Origin: JALZVT01 sp039029135 | GTDB lineage: Bacteria; Pseudomonadota; Gammaproteobacteria; Pseudomonadales; Azotimanducaceae | Assembly: GCA_039029135.1 (NCBI GenBank) | Contig: JBCCGT010000006.1 | Coordinates: 62,001-126,000, forward strand | Length of the DNA: 64,000 nucleotides | Direction of reading: 5' to 3' | In this document: positions 32,425 through 41,189 of the stretch, in pieces | How the letters are laid out: the number at the start of each line of letters is the position of its first letter | How positions within the stretch are numbered: position 1 is the first letter of the stretch | Translations under genes and position numbers: made by a program | The notes under the pieces: generated by a model | Seen by the model: only the letters and a program-made list of their open reading frames with translations | What the model was told of the DNA's origin: nothing | Databases searched by the model: none

Positions 32425-34689
32425 ATGAGACTTGCTGGCATCCAATCCGTTCGCGCCCGCTACCACCTGACGCTGGCAGCCCTGCTACTCGCCGTCGCGG
32501 CCTGCGGACAGGACGACACACCAACCAGCGCCACCAGCGCCGAGACCGAACCGGCGGCCCAGGCCACCGGGCTTGCCGCCATCGACGGCGCGCGCATCGT
32601 CGCCGCGGACAGCGAGCCCGGCAGCTGGCTGGCCCACGGCCGCACCTACGACGAGCAGCGCTTCAGCCCGCTGAAGCAGATCACAGCCGACAACGTCGGC
32701 GACCTGGGCATCGCCTGGTACTGGGACACCGGCACCAGCCGGGGTCTCGAGGCGTCGCCGATCGTGGTCGACGGGCGGATGTACTCGACGGGCACCTGGA
32801 GCACCGTCTGGGCGCACGACGCGAAAACCGGCGAGCTGCTGTGGGAATTCGATCCCGAGGTGCCGCGCGCCCATGGGGTCTATGCCTGCTGCGACGTGGT
32901 CAATCGCGGCGTCGCGGTCTGGAAGGGCAAGGTCTACGTCGGCACCATCGACGGCCGGCTGATGGCCCTGAACGCGGCCGACGGCACCGTCGTCTGGAGC
33001 CAGCAGACCACGCCGCGCGATCGCGCCTACACGATCACCGGCGCACCCAGGGTGCTCAAGGACATGGTGATCATCGGCAACGGCGGCGCCGAGTACGGCG
33101 TGCGCGGCTATGTGACGGCCTACGACACCGAAACGGGCGACGAGAAGTGGCGCTTTTACACCGTGCCTGGCAATCCGGCCGATCCGTACGAAAATGACGC
33201 CATGAAGGCGGCCGCCACCACCTGGCGCGGCGACGAATACTGGAAGGTTGGCGGCGGCGGCACGGTGTGGGATTCCATGGCCTTCGACCCAGAGCTGGAC
33301 CTGCTGTACATCGGCGTCGGCAACGGCTCGCCCTGGAACCGATATATCAGAAGCCCGGGCGGCGGCGACAATCTGTATCTGTCGTCGATCGTGGCGCTGC
33401 GACCGGACACGGGCGAATACGTCTGGCATTACCAGACGACGCCGGGGGACAACTGGGACTACACCGCCACGCAGCACATGATCCTCGCGGACATGGAGAT
33501 CAAGGGCGAGGCGCGCAAGGTCCTGATGCAGGCGCCCAAGAACGGCTTCTTTTACGTCATCGATCGGGTGACGGGCGAGTTCATCTCCGCCGAAGCCTAC
33601 GTGCCCGTCGAGTGGGCGACCCACATCGATCCCGAAACGGGCAAGCCGGTGGAGAGTCCCGATGCCCAGTACGCCAACGATCTGAAGACGATCCAGCCGG
33701 GACCGCTCGGCGGCCACAACTGGCATCCGATGACGTACAGCCCCGACACCGGGCTCGTCTACATCCCGGCGCTCGGGCTCGAGTTCAACTACGCCCAGGA
33801 CAACGCGTTCAAGTACGACCCCAAGACCTGGAACCTGGGCATCGACTTCAACACGCCGCCGCCCGCAACGCCTGACGAGCTGATCGAGACCCTGCAGAAG
33901 GTACGCGGTCACCTCGCGGCCTGGGACCCGGTCAAGCAGACCGAGGTGTGGCGCGTGCAGCATCCGCAGTCCTGGAACGGCGGCCTGGTGTCCACCGCCG
34001 GTAACCTGGTGTTCCAGGGCCGCGCGGACGGTCAGTTCGCCGCCTATCGCGCGACCGACGGCAAGCTGCTGAAAGAGATTCCCGTCAACATCGGCATCAT
34101 CGCGCCGCCGGTCACCTACGAGATCGACGGCGAGCAGTACGTCACCGTCGTCGCGGGCTGGGGCGGCGCCTTCGGTCTAACCTCCGGCGTGCCGCGACAC
34201 AAGTCCAACGCGATGAAGGAAGGCCGCATCCTGACCTTCAAGCTCGGCGGCGAAGTCGAACTACCGCAGCCGAGCATCGCGTGGATGGACATCCCGGCGC
34301 CGCCGGAGATGGACTACACGACCGCACAGGTCACGCACGGCCAGAAGCTATATGCCGAGAACTGCAACGTGTGCCACGGTCCAGGGGTCATCAGCTCCAG
34401 CTCGCTGCCCGATCTACGTTACATGACGGCCGCGACCCACGCGTCCTGGGATGCGATCGTGCGCGGCGGCGCCTATACGGGCAAGGGCATGGTGAGCTTC
34501 GCGCACGTGCTCGACGAACAGGGCTCGCGCGACGTCCACGCGTACGTCATCGAATCGACCAAGCAGACGATCGCGCTGTGCCAGACCGAATACCGCACCA
34601 ACTATCCCGAGCTGCTGGAGACGGCGTGCGTGCGCGCCGTGCCGACGGCGGAGGTGCAGCAGGAGGCGGCCGGAACGGCCTCAGAGTAG
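32425..34689 (+). CDS. PQQ-dependent alcohol dehydrogenase with cytochrome c domain (lipoprotein)
   Basis: The 754-residue protein starts with a lipoprotein signal whose lipobox AVAAC places Cys27 at the mature end. An eight-bladed PQQ propeller follows (about 50-610). It has the vicinal disulfide pair ACCDVVNRG, tryptophan docking motifs and the catalytic Asp in PGDNWDYTATQ; the residue two after this Asp is Thr, not Asp, which favours calcium over lanthanide. A C-terminal cytochrome c domain (about 630-725) has ENCNVCHGPG and a Met ligand in KGMVSF. It oxidises alcohols in the periplasm and passes electrons on through heme. Start: GGGGAGG lies five bases upstream; the earlier ATG at 32401 is rejected. 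Confidence 0.92.
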   Translation: MRLAGIQSVRARYHLTLAALLLAVAACGQDDTPTSATSAETEPAAQATGLAAIDGARIVAADSEPGSWLAHGRTYDEQRFSPLKQITADNVGDLGIAWYWDTGTSRGLEASPIVVDGRMYSTGTWSTVWAHDAKTGELLWEFDPEVPRAHGVYACCDVVNRGVAVWKGKVYVGTIDGRLMALNAADGTVVWSQQTTPRDRAYTITGAPRVLKDMVIIGNGGAEYGVRGYVTAYDTETGDEKWRFYTVPGNPADPYENDAMKAAATTWRGDEYWKVGGGGTVWDSMAFDPELDLLYIGVGNGSPWNRYIRSPGGGDNLYLSSIVALRPDTGEYVWHYQTTPGDNWDYTATQHMILADMEIKGEARKVLMQAPKNGFFYVIDRVTGEFISAEAYVPVEWATHIDPETGKPVESPDAQYANDLKTIQPGPLGGHNWHPMTYSPDTGLVYIPALGLEFNYAQDNAFKYDPKTWNLGIDFNTPPPATPDELIETLQKVRGHLAAWDPVKQTEVWRVQHPQSWNGGLVSTAGNLVFQGRADGQFAAYRATDGKLLKEIPVNIGIIAPPVTYEIDGEQYVTVVAGWGGAFGLTSGVPRHKSNAMKEGRILTFKLGGEVELPQPSIAWMDIPAPPEMDYTTAQVTHGQKLYAENCNVCHGPGVISSSSLPDLRYMTAATHASWDAIVRGGAYTGKGMVSFAHVLDEQGSRDVHAYVIESTKQTIALCQTEYRTNYPELLETACVRAVPTAEVQQEAAGTASE

Positions 34690-34710
34690 CGCGACCGGGT
34701 TTGACCTCAT

Positions 34711-34732
34711 GCCCGCCGCGGAAGCGGCGGGC
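34711..34732. terminator. bidirectional hairpin between convergent genes
   Basis: GCCCGCCGC (34711-34719) pairs perfectly with GCGGCGGGC (34724-34732) around the GNRA loop GGAA. It lies between the stops of the PQQ dehydrogenase (34689) and the phosphodiesterase-like gene (34745). There is no T-tract on either side, so termination strength is uncertain. Confidence 0.55.
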
Positions 34733-34744
34733 GCGCGACATGCG

Positions 34745-35602
34745 TCAGCGCAGGGACACCGTCACGGCCAGCGGCCGGTGATCCGAAACGCAGCAATCCA
34801 GAACGTCATAGCCGTCGAGTGCGAGCCCTTCGGAGACCAGCGCATGGTCGATGATCTGTCGCGGCGCCCAGCTCGGAAAGGTCGGTACCGGCCGCGGGTG
34901 CGAGCGCAGTCCGCAACCGCTTAGCGCGGAGTCGTTCAACACCGAACGCAGGCTGGTGTTCAGATCGCCGAGCACCACGACATGATCGTGGTGGCGGATC
35001 AGCTCGCGGACGTATTCGAGCTGCTGCTCCTGACTGCGGCCACCCAGCGACAGGTGCAGGATCACCACCAGCAACTCGGACTCTGCAAAGGGTAGCGTTA
35101 GCGTCAGCGCGCCCCGACCGGGAATCGCGCCAGGGAGCTTGTGATCTTCGAGTCCGCGCGGTCGCAGGTGACTCAGCACACCGTTGCCCATCTGCGCAAA
35201 AGGACCGAAGTCGCGATTGCGCTGTGCGTACCAGTACGGAAACCCGGCGCGTTGGGCGAGATACTCCACCTGATTGACGAACCCGCTGCGCAGGGATCCT
35301 GCGTCGATCTCCTGCAGTGCGACCACGTCATAGTCGGCGATCAGATCCCCGATGCGCTGCAGATTGCGCGCACGATTTTCGTGCGGCAACACGTGGCGCC
35401 AGTAGTTTGTGACGTAATCACGATACTTGGTGGTGGTGATGCCCGACTGAATATTGAAGGTCAGCAGGCGCACGGCGCGTGCTTCGTCCCGCTCGGTCTC
35501 TCCCCGGGCAGCGCGATTAACGACCGGCTGGGCCATGGATGCCCGCCCAGTCCTTGCGCCGCCAATACCTCCAAGAGCGAGTCGCTCAAAAGGCAAACGC
35601 AT
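34745..35602 (-). CDS. endonuclease/exonuclease/phosphatase family protein
   Basis: The 285-residue protein has the EEP fold: RLLTFNIQSG near residue 44, the metal-binding Glu in VVALQEIDAG near 93, VVLGDLNTSLRS near 217 and the catalytic SDHRPLAVTV at the end. These are all the residues needed for a metal-dependent phosphodiesterase. The substrate is unknown. Start: the ATG at 35602 has CGGGGA five bases upstream; a start at 35767 would add 55 non-homologous residues and 35536 lacks an SD. A homologue sits beside dsbA in Pseudomonas as I recall it, so the position is conserved. Confidence 0.85.
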   Translation of the reverse strand: MRLPFERLALGGIGGARTGRASMAQPVVNRAARGETERDEARAVRLLTFNIQSGITTTKYRDYVTNYWRHVLPHENRARNLQRIGDLIADYDVVALQEIDAGSLRSGFVNQVEYLAQRAGFPYWYAQRNRDFGPFAQMGNGVLSHLRPRGLEDHKLPGAIPGRGALTLTLPFAESELLVVILHLSLGGRSQEQQLEYVRELIRHHDHVVVLGDLNTSLRSVLNDSALSGCGLRSHPRPVPTFPSWAPRQIIDHALVSEGLALDGYDVLDCCVSDHRPLAVTVSLR

Positions 35603-35797
35603 GTCGGTCCCCGACAACAACTGCGCCTTCAGCGTACTGCGTCGGGTGATCAAGTTCTGAGGTGTATCCAACACTACGCGCAGCGGGTCGAGCCGCCGGC
35701 GAGCGCGATCGGAGGCGGCCGATAGCAGGCCGCGCGCGTTCTTGGTGTGCGTTGCCTGTGGGGTCAAGGGACGCAGAACCTGCCGGCCGCTCGTGCG

Positions 35798-36505
35798 CTA
35801 TTCGCCGGCGGCGGGTTGCGCCGCGGCGGCCGCCAGCGCGGCGCGCTCTTTTTCTACCAGATGCTCGACGACCCGCAGCATACCGGTGTTGCCGCCAGCC
35901 ATGCGCACCTCAACGCGGTACTTGCCGTTGACGATCATCGAGGGCACGGAGCCGAGGCGATACTGCGCGACGAGGCGAGCGGCCTGCTGCACCTTGCTGC
36001 GGACGGAAAACGACTTGTACGCCTTGTTGAAATCTTCTGTGCTGACCCCGGCGTGTTGCTTGAAAAGGGCGGCCATAGCGCTCGCGCTGCGCACGTCCTG
36101 ATTCTTGACGTGTATCGCTTCGAAGATCGGTCCGTGGACCTGCTCACCAACGCCCAGCAGCTGCGCGGTATAGAAGCCCTGTGCAACGGCCTCCCAGCTT
36201 TTGTTGAAGATCGCCGGTACCTGACGAAACACGACGTCATCCGGCTGCGACTTGGACCATTGGTGCACCGTCGCGTCGAAGTTGAAACAGTGGACGCACA
36301 TGTAGGAGAACATCTCGACCACTTCGACCCGGGACGGATCGGTCACCGCGACGGGCAGCAGCAGTTCCTCGTAGTGGACGCCCGCTTCGTAGTCCGCGGC
36401 GCGCGCCGGTAGCAGCGCGACGAGGGCCGCCGCGCTCAGCAGCCCGACTAGCAGCCTGCGCGCGGACCGGGCCAGCGCGGCGGTGTTCTGGCGGCTTTGA
36501 CTCAT
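35798..36505 (-). CDS. dsbA: thiol:disulfide interchange protein DsbA
   Basis: DsbA inserts disulfides in periplasmic proteins. The 235-residue protein has a signal peptide (hydrophobic about 17-33, ending LPARA), the active site YMCVHCFNF near residue 70 and the cis-Pro loop SVPSMIV near 187. The CVHC dipeptide differs from the CPHC usual in gammaproteobacteria but is known from Neisseria DsbA. A Gln- and Ala-rich tail closes the protein. AAGGAGAG lies with ideal spacing before the ATG. It is the downstream neighbour of cytochrome c4, an order I recall from Pseudomonas; disulfide and cytochrome c maturation are linked. Confidence 0.93.
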   Translation of the reverse strand: MSQSRQNTAALARSARRLLVGLLSAAALVALLPARAADYEAGVHYEELLLPVAVTDPSRVEVVEMFSYMCVHCFNFDATVHQWSKSQPDDVVFRQVPAIFNKSWEAVAQGFYTAQLLGVGEQVHGPIFEAIHVKNQDVRSASAMAALFKQHAGVSTEDFNKAYKSFSVRSKVQQAARLVAQYRLGSVPSMIVNGKYRVEVRMAGGNTGMLRVVEHLVEKERAALAAAAAQPAAGE

Positions 36506-36888
36506 CGGTGCTCTCCTTTTTCGTCTGACGGCGCATTCAGTTGCAATGAGATCGAATGGCCCGCGACACGGTTCTTGTTGTTCGTGCTGCCCCCGTGGGC
36601 AACGGTCTGCCGGTTACCGGGGAAGCGGCCATCGCGGTCACCTCGCACTAGCCACCGCGTGGCAGGTTCGCATCGCCACTCGCTCATTCAACTGTATCGC
36701 GAGCGGCTGAACGCCTTATGAAACCGACTGCGGTTTTACAAGAAAATTCCGTCGCCACTTTCAGGCTGTGATTACGGCTGTGCTTCCGACTGTGCTTTCG
36801 AATGTGCTTCCGAATGTGAAAGGCGTCTCATGACCGCCGAGCGGTGCTGCAGCGCGCCAGCCGGGCGGTTACGCAGCCTGAACAACCG
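36506..36888. other. 383-bp intergenic region between cytochrome c4 and dsbA
   Basis: Both flanking genes are on the minus strand. The region must hold the dsbA promoter and probably the cc4 3' end. It contains a 12-bp tandem repeat array (36766-36820, listed separately) and AT-rich stretches near 36700-36760. I see no ORF with a credible product. Confidence 0.45.
36766..36820. repeat. 12-bp tandem repeat, about 4.5 copies
   Basis: Successive units are CTGTGATTACGG, CTGTGCTTCCGA, CTGTGCTTTCGA, ATGTGCTTCCGA and a partial ATGTGAA. The three central copies differ at only two positions, so the array looks recent. It lies in the gap between cytochrome c4 and dsbA, about 260 bases upstream of the dsbA start. 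Confidence 0.85.
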
Positions 36889-37575
36889 TCAGTGCAGACC
36901 GCGCAGATAGTCGGCCAGCGCCGCGATCTCGGTGTCGTTCAGATTGGCGGCGACCTGGCGCATCATGCCGCCATATTCCTCGTCCGTGGCCCGCGCGCCC
37001 TCGCGATAGGCCGTCAGCTGAGTGATGGTGTACTCGGGCGTCTGCCCGGACAGCATGGGAAACCCGGCGGGTGCGTTGCCGTTGCCGCGCGGCGCGTGGC
37101 AGGCGGAACAAGCCGCCACGCCCTTCTCGATTGAGCCGCCACGATAAATCTGTTGGGCGAGCTGGATGCTGGCATCGTCGCCCTGCGCCTGACCGAGGCT
37201 CGGCTGCTGAGCGGCGTAGTACGCGGCAATGTTGGCCAGATCGTCGCCCGACATATTGTCTAGCTGCCCCGCCATCAGCGGCGCGGCGCGCGTGCCCGAC
37301 TTGATCATCTCTAGCTGGCGCAGCAGATAGCGCTCGTTCTGGCCACCGATGCTGGGATAGAGCGAACCTGTGCTGGTGCCGGTGGCGCCGTGGCAGGCCT
37401 GACAGGGCAGAGTGAGTTGTTCACCGGCCGCGGCATCGCCGGCCCAGGCATTGGCGCCAGTCGTCGCAACGGCCACGGTCGCTACTACGGCCAGCGTCGA
37501 GCGCAGGGCGCGGCCAACGGCGGCGGCCGCAGTTGTCGCGGTAAAAAAGGCTGTCAGGCGCGAGCGAGTCGTCAT
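36889..37575 (-). CDS. cytochrome c4, diheme
   Basis: The 228-residue periplasmic protein has a signal peptide (hydrophobic near 25-43, ending GANAWA) and two cytochrome c domains. The first heme site is CQACHGATGTSTG near residue 59 and the second CSACHAPRGNGNA near 155; conserved YPSIGGQ and FPMLSGQTPEY motifs follow them. Cytochrome c4 donates electrons to terminal oxidases, here plausibly the cbb3 or caa3 type. The ATG at 37575 is chosen because it gives a normal signal peptide; in-frame starts up to 37848 would run over the divergent engB start. Confidence 0.93.
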   Translation of the reverse strand: MTTRSRLTAFFTATTAAAAVGRALRSTLAVVATVAVATTGANAWAGDAAAGEQLTLPCQACHGATGTSTGSLYPSIGGQNERYLLRQLEMIKSGTRAAPLMAGQLDNMSGDDLANIAAYYAAQQPSLGQAQGDDASIQLAQQIYRGGSIEKGVAACSACHAPRGNGNAPAGFPMLSGQTPEYTITQLTAYREGARATDEEYGGMMRQVAANLNDTEIAALADYLRGLH

Positions 37576-37762
37576 AATCGAGTCATCCGGGAATAAGGCT
37601 GATGGTCGCTGAGCGGATCGCATTCTGACTGCAATTGTAGTCACAAAGCGGCCGCTGGGATTGACCATTGCCCGCAAATATTCGGCCGCGCAGTATAAAC
37701 CACGGCGATCGCGAGCGCCCGACTGATTCGCGAGAGTTTGCAACGAAATCAATGAGATCCGC

Positions 37763-38440
37763 ATGACATCAAAGCATGGATCACAGTCCGACCGTGACGC
37801 TAATGCGACACCGCCCGGTTCCGAAAAAGAGCTCCGCGTCGGGATCACCTTTCTCGGTAGCGCGGCGAGCGCGGATGCGCTGCCGCCCGCGGATCAACCG
37901 GAAGTCGCGATCGCGGGCCGCTCGAACGCCGGTAAGTCGAGCGTCCTCAACCGGTTCGCCGGTCAGCGCCAGCTTGCGCGCGTCAGCAAGACGCCGGGGC
38001 GTACCCAGCTGCTGAATTTTTTCGCGGTCGGTGCTCGGGGACGGCTGGTGGATCTGCCCGGCTACGGCTACGCGAAGGCCGGCAAGGCCGCGCAGGCACA
38101 GTGGCAGGGTCACGTGAACCGCTACCTTTCGGAGCGCGACACGCTGGTGGGACTGTTGCTGGTCATGGACGTTCGGCATCCATTTAGCGCGCTGGACGAA
38201 GAGCTGCTGGAGTGGGCCCACCAGTCGCAGCTACCGGCCCAGATACTCCTGAACAAGGCGGACAAACTGAAGTCGGGCGCGCGCAGCAAGGCGCTCTTGG
38301 CCGCCCGCAAGCGCATCGCGCGACAGCCCCTGTGCGGCGTGCAGTTGTTTTCCGCCCAGTCCGGACTCGGCCAGGGCGAAGCGCTGTCGGCCCTGGCGCG
38401 ATTTCTGGATGCGCCGAGTGCGCCCCAGACCGAGAATTAG
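37763..38440 (+). CDS. engB: ribosome biogenesis GTPase YihA/EngB
   Basis: EngB is an essential GTPase for maturation of the 50S subunit. The 225-residue protein carries G1 AGRSNAGKSSVLN near residue 52, the G2 region with KTPGRTQLLNFF, G3 DLPGYGYAKAG near 97 and G4 LLNKADKL near 165. A 25-residue hydrophilic N-terminal extension precedes the core. The gene is divergent from cytochrome c4, a conserved layout. In Pseudomonas polA follows directly, whereas here 2.8 kb with three other genes intervene. Confidence 0.94.
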   Translation: MTSKHGSQSDRDANATPPGSEKELRVGITFLGSAASADALPPADQPEVAIAGRSNAGKSSVLNRFAGQRQLARVSKTPGRTQLLNFFAVGARGRLVDLPGYGYAKAGKAAQAQWQGHVNRYLSERDTLVGLLLVMDVRHPFSALDEELLEWAHQSQLPAQILLNKADKLKSGARSKALLAARKRIARQPLCGVQLFSAQSGLGQGEALSALARFLDAPSAPQTEN

Positions 38441-38596
38441 CGGTCCCGACCCATAATTAGACACGATCTATTTATTGCCGCTGATATCGCAACAGTTTCA
38501 TCTTTGCTTTCAAAAAGTTAGCGCTTACTTCTCTTTTTCCACATGAATACTCTTGTAGGGCAAGGCTCTGGCGGCCTGCCCGGCGCGTGTTTTATC

Positions 38597-38612
38597 GACA
38601 TGTCTACATGTA
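38597..38612. promoter_or_regulatory. two abutting 8-bp palindromes upstream of parA
   Basis: GACATGTC (38597-38604) is directly followed by TACATGTA (38605-38612); each is a perfect palindrome with the same ACATGT core. They lie in an AT-rich gap (38441-38698) about 87 bases before the parA start. Tandem short palindromes are typical binding sites for dimers of ribbon-helix-helix proteins, and one such protein is encoded at the end of the operon. Autorepression or a centromere-like site is inferred, not shown. Confidence 0.55.
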
Positions 38613-38698
38613 TTCTCAGTAACCGGCAGTTATACAACGCTTTTTTAACGCCTCAACCGCTGTACACGCAGCTCGCATGGGACCTAGAGGAGGTCAGG

Positions 38699-39538
38699 AT
38701 GCACGTCATCTGTCTGATGAGTCTGAAAGGCGGCGCCGGGAAGTCTACGGTCGTCCAATCTCTCGCCGTATGCGCGAATCAACAGGGTCACAAGACCTTG
38801 ATCGTGGAACTGGATCCACAGGGAACCCTCAAGAAATGGTCTGATCGTCGCGAGGCCAGCGAGCCGCCTGTCATCCAGACCTTGCCGCAATCACTGGATG
38901 ACGTGCTCGCCGACGCTCGCGCCAACGGCACGCACTTCGTCTTCCTCGATACGCCCGGACACAGCGCCTCGCTCGCCGCGGCCGCGGCCGAGAAGGCGGA
39001 CATGGTGCTGATGCCCTGCAAGATCCAGTCGACCAAGGACATCGACGCCGCGGTGCTGACGCTGGCCGAGATTCGCCGTCTCGAGAAACCGGCCTATGTG
39101 CTGCTGAACCAGGTGCCACCGAACGCACGCGCACTGGTGCGCAAGCGCCAGGTCGACATCCAGGCGCAGTACGACATCACCGTACTGTCACGCTTCCTGT
39201 CACGGCGGGTCGACTACGAGTACTGCGACGCCAAGGGACTCTCGGCCGCCGAGTATCGCCCTAACGGGGCGGCCGCCGAAGAGACGGCGCATCTGTTCAG
39301 CCTGCTGCAGTCGATGTTCATCGCGGAGCAGAAACGACGCGATGCGGCCCTCGCCCACCTGCGCAGCGCCGATGTCGCCGAGGTGCCGAACATCGAGGTG
39401 ACCTTCCCGCTCAATGAGCGCGAGCGGACCATCGCCGTCGCCGCTGCCGGCGGCTTCAATCTCGCCCGGCTGCCCACGGCGGCGAACAGCGATCTGGTGG
39501 ACAGCAGCGTCGGCGTCCACGATATTGAGTGGGAATGA
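38699..39538 (+). CDS. ParA-family partition ATPase (type Ib-like)
   Basis: The 279-residue protein has a deviant Walker A motif SLKGGAGKSTVVQS near residue 8, the switch VELDPQGTLKKWSDRR near 38 and a Walker B-type FVFLDTPGHS near 80. It has no N-terminal DNA-binding domain, so it is the short, ParF/McdA-like branch. The last 65-70 residues extend beyond the usual ParF end and resemble nothing I know. ParA ATPases position cargo such as plasmids, chromosomes or protein clusters on the nucleoid. Start: GAGGAGGTCAGG immediately precedes the ATG at 38699; an ATG at 38543 would span the AT-rich regulatory gap. A small RHH gene follows 19 bases downstream. Confidence 0.85.
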   Translation: MHVICLMSLKGGAGKSTVVQSLAVCANQQGHKTLIVELDPQGTLKKWSDRREASEPPVIQTLPQSLDDVLADARANGTHFVFLDTPGHSASLAAAAAEKADMVLMPCKIQSTKDIDAAVLTLAEIRRLEKPAYVLLNQVPPNARALVRKRQVDIQAQYDITVLSRFLSRRVDYEYCDAKGLSAAEYRPNGAAAEETAHLFSLLQSMFIAEQKRRDAALAHLRSADVAEVPNIEVTFPLNERERTIAVAAAGGFNLARLPTAANSDLVDSSVGVHDIEWE

Positions 39539-39557
39539 AGTCACCCAGATCCCAATA

Positions 39558-39782
39558 ATGTCCGACAATATAGACGCCCCGGCCGGACGCGAGTCGCCGG
39601 CCCGGGCTCCGCTACCGCCCAGTCGCGCCAACAAAAAACCGGTCACCTGCTGGGTCAGCCGCGAGACCCACCGCCGACTGAGGCTCCTGGCGCTCGAGCG
39701 CGACGCGTCCAATCAGGAGATATTGAGCGCGGCCCTCGCGCAGTATCTGGACGACGCAGAAGCCGGCCGTCACAGCGCCTGA
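39558..39782 (+). CDS. ribbon-helix-helix protein, ParG-like partner
   Basis: The 74-residue product has a disordered, basic and proline-rich N-terminal tail (1-28) and an RHH core: strand KPVTCWVSRETH, helix RRLRLLALERDAS and helix QEILSAALAQYL. ParG-type partners of ParF have the same layout, with the flexible tail stimulating ATP hydrolysis. The ATG at 39558 lies 19 bases after the parA stop, so the two are co-transcribed. No extra catalytic motif is present. It is the obvious candidate to bind the palindromes at 38597. The longer frame from 39414 overlaps parA and is rejected. Confidence 0.75.
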   Translation: MSDNIDAPAGRESPARAPLPPSRANKKPVTCWVSRETHRRLRLLALERDASNQEILSAALAQYLDDAEAGRHSA

Positions 39783-39902
39783 GTCGGGCCGCGCGCGCCC
39801 GCCCCGCAAAGCGCCTTCGCGGCTCACACAGCCGCACCCCAGTGACCGCTGACCGGCGCGGTCCCCGCCCGCGCTGCTGACCTGTACCGATGATCCGCAC
39901 GC

Positions 39903-41189
39903 ATGACTGAGGCCGGCGGCGAAGCCGCCCATTTCGGCTTTCGCGATCTCGTGCGCGACGGCGACACCAGCCTGCGTTTCGCGGCCGTACTCGGCCTGCA
40001 GCTCGGCCAGGCGATGCCGTTCGCCTTCATCGCGCTGATGCTGCCGATTGTGTTCCGCGAGCAGGGCCTGCCGCTCGAGATGATGTTCATGTTCTCGCTG
40101 CCCAGCATTCCGCACTGGCTGCGGCCGCTGTGGGCGGCGTGGGTGGATCGCACCGGCAGCGAGCGATTCGGCAAGCGACGTTCCTGGTTCGTGCCCTGCA
40201 CGCTCGTGGGCACGCTCGCGTACCTGCTGCTGTCGTCCGTCAATCCAACGCTCGACAACCTGAACCTGATGATCGCCATGCTGGTGGTCACCAACCTGGT
40301 GATGACCACCCAGGACGTGGCGATCGACGGCTACATGATCGAGAACATCGCCGATCACGAGCGGCCGGTGGCCGGGGCGGCGCTCGACATCGCGCGCAAT
40401 GCGGGCATGTTCTTCGCCTGGGCCGGAATGGGGCTCGTGTACAGCGAGTTCGGCTGGACAGCGTCCGCCTCCGGCGCGGCCGTGCTCCTGCTGCTGTTCT
40501 CGCTGCCCGGCATGCTGCGTCGGGAACCGCCGCCGGTCGAACTCACGGCCGCGCCGCCGCCCAGCTTTCGCCAGCTCGTGGTGCGCCGCGACAACCAGAT
40601 CGTGCTGCCGACCTGTTTCGCGGTGGCGCTGTTCGCATCGCTGCTGCCCGCGCTCTATCCGACGTTTCTGATCGATCTCGGCTTCAGCGCGGGCGAGGTC
40701 GCGATGATCGCTGGACCGGCGACGCTGCTCGGCACGCTCGTGGGCGCGAGCGTGGCGAGCCTGTTGATTCGACGTATCGGCTACCGCGCGATGTTCGGCG
40801 TCGCGGCCGCGTCCGTCGTGCTCGCGATCCCCGCCATCGTCTGGCTCGGACAACAGGAGAGCCCGTCGGCACTCGTCGTCTTCCTGGTTACGCTGCAGGG
40901 ACTGGCGCTGCCCGCCACCTTCGACGTGACCTTCCAGGCCGCGCGCCTGAAGTGGGCCAGCCGCGCGCAGCCGGCGACCGACTACACGGCGCAGATCGTG
41001 ACCATGCGCGCCGGCGCGTCGATCGCGACCGCGCTGGGCGGGCTCTTGGCCGCGCGCTTCGGCTGGGGAAGCTACTTCATGATCAGTGGTGTCTGCGTCA
41101 GCGCGGTGTGCGTCGCGCTGTTCTTCATCTACCGCCCGATCGAACGTCTGGTGGACGAGCGCATTGCGCGCGAGACGGCGACCGCGTGA
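39903..41189 (+). CDS. MFS transporter, AmpG-like
   Basis: The 428-residue protein has 12 predicted membrane segments and MFS features: the loop 2-3 motif DRTGSERFGKRRSW near residue 82, and TTQDVAIDGYMIE near 140, a pattern typical of the AmpG/acetyl-CoA-transporter-like branch. Its substrate may be muropeptide-like or a CoA-type compound, but this is uncertain. It starts with ATG 120 bp after the RHH gene and may or may not belong to that operon. It converges with polA, 63 bp away. Confidence 0.85.
   Translation: MTEAGGEAAHFGFRDLVRDGDTSLRFAAVLGLQLGQAMPFAFIALMLPIVFREQGLPLEMMFMFSLPSIPHWLRPLWAAWVDRTGSERFGKRRSWFVPCTLVGTLAYLLLSSVNPTLDNLNLMIAMLVVTNLVMTTQDVAIDGYMIENIADHERPVAGAALDIARNAGMFFAWAGMGLVYSEFGWTASASGAAVLLLLFSLPGMLRREPPPVELTAAPPPSFRQLVVRRDNQIVLPTCFAVALFASLLPALYPTFLIDLGFSAGEVAMIAGPATLLGTLVGASVASLLIRRIGYRAMFGVAAASVVLAIPAIVWLGQQESPSALVVFLVTLQGLALPATFDVTFQAARLKWASRAQPATDYTAQIVTMRAGASIATALGGLLAARFGWGSYFMISGVCVSAVCVALFFIYRPIERLVDERIARETATA

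Noticed and set aside
38543..38698. Extended N-terminus for ParA from the ATG at 38543
   Set aside because: The extra 52 residues lie over the AT-rich gap with palindromes, and the ATG at 38699 has an excellent ribosome binding site directly before it.
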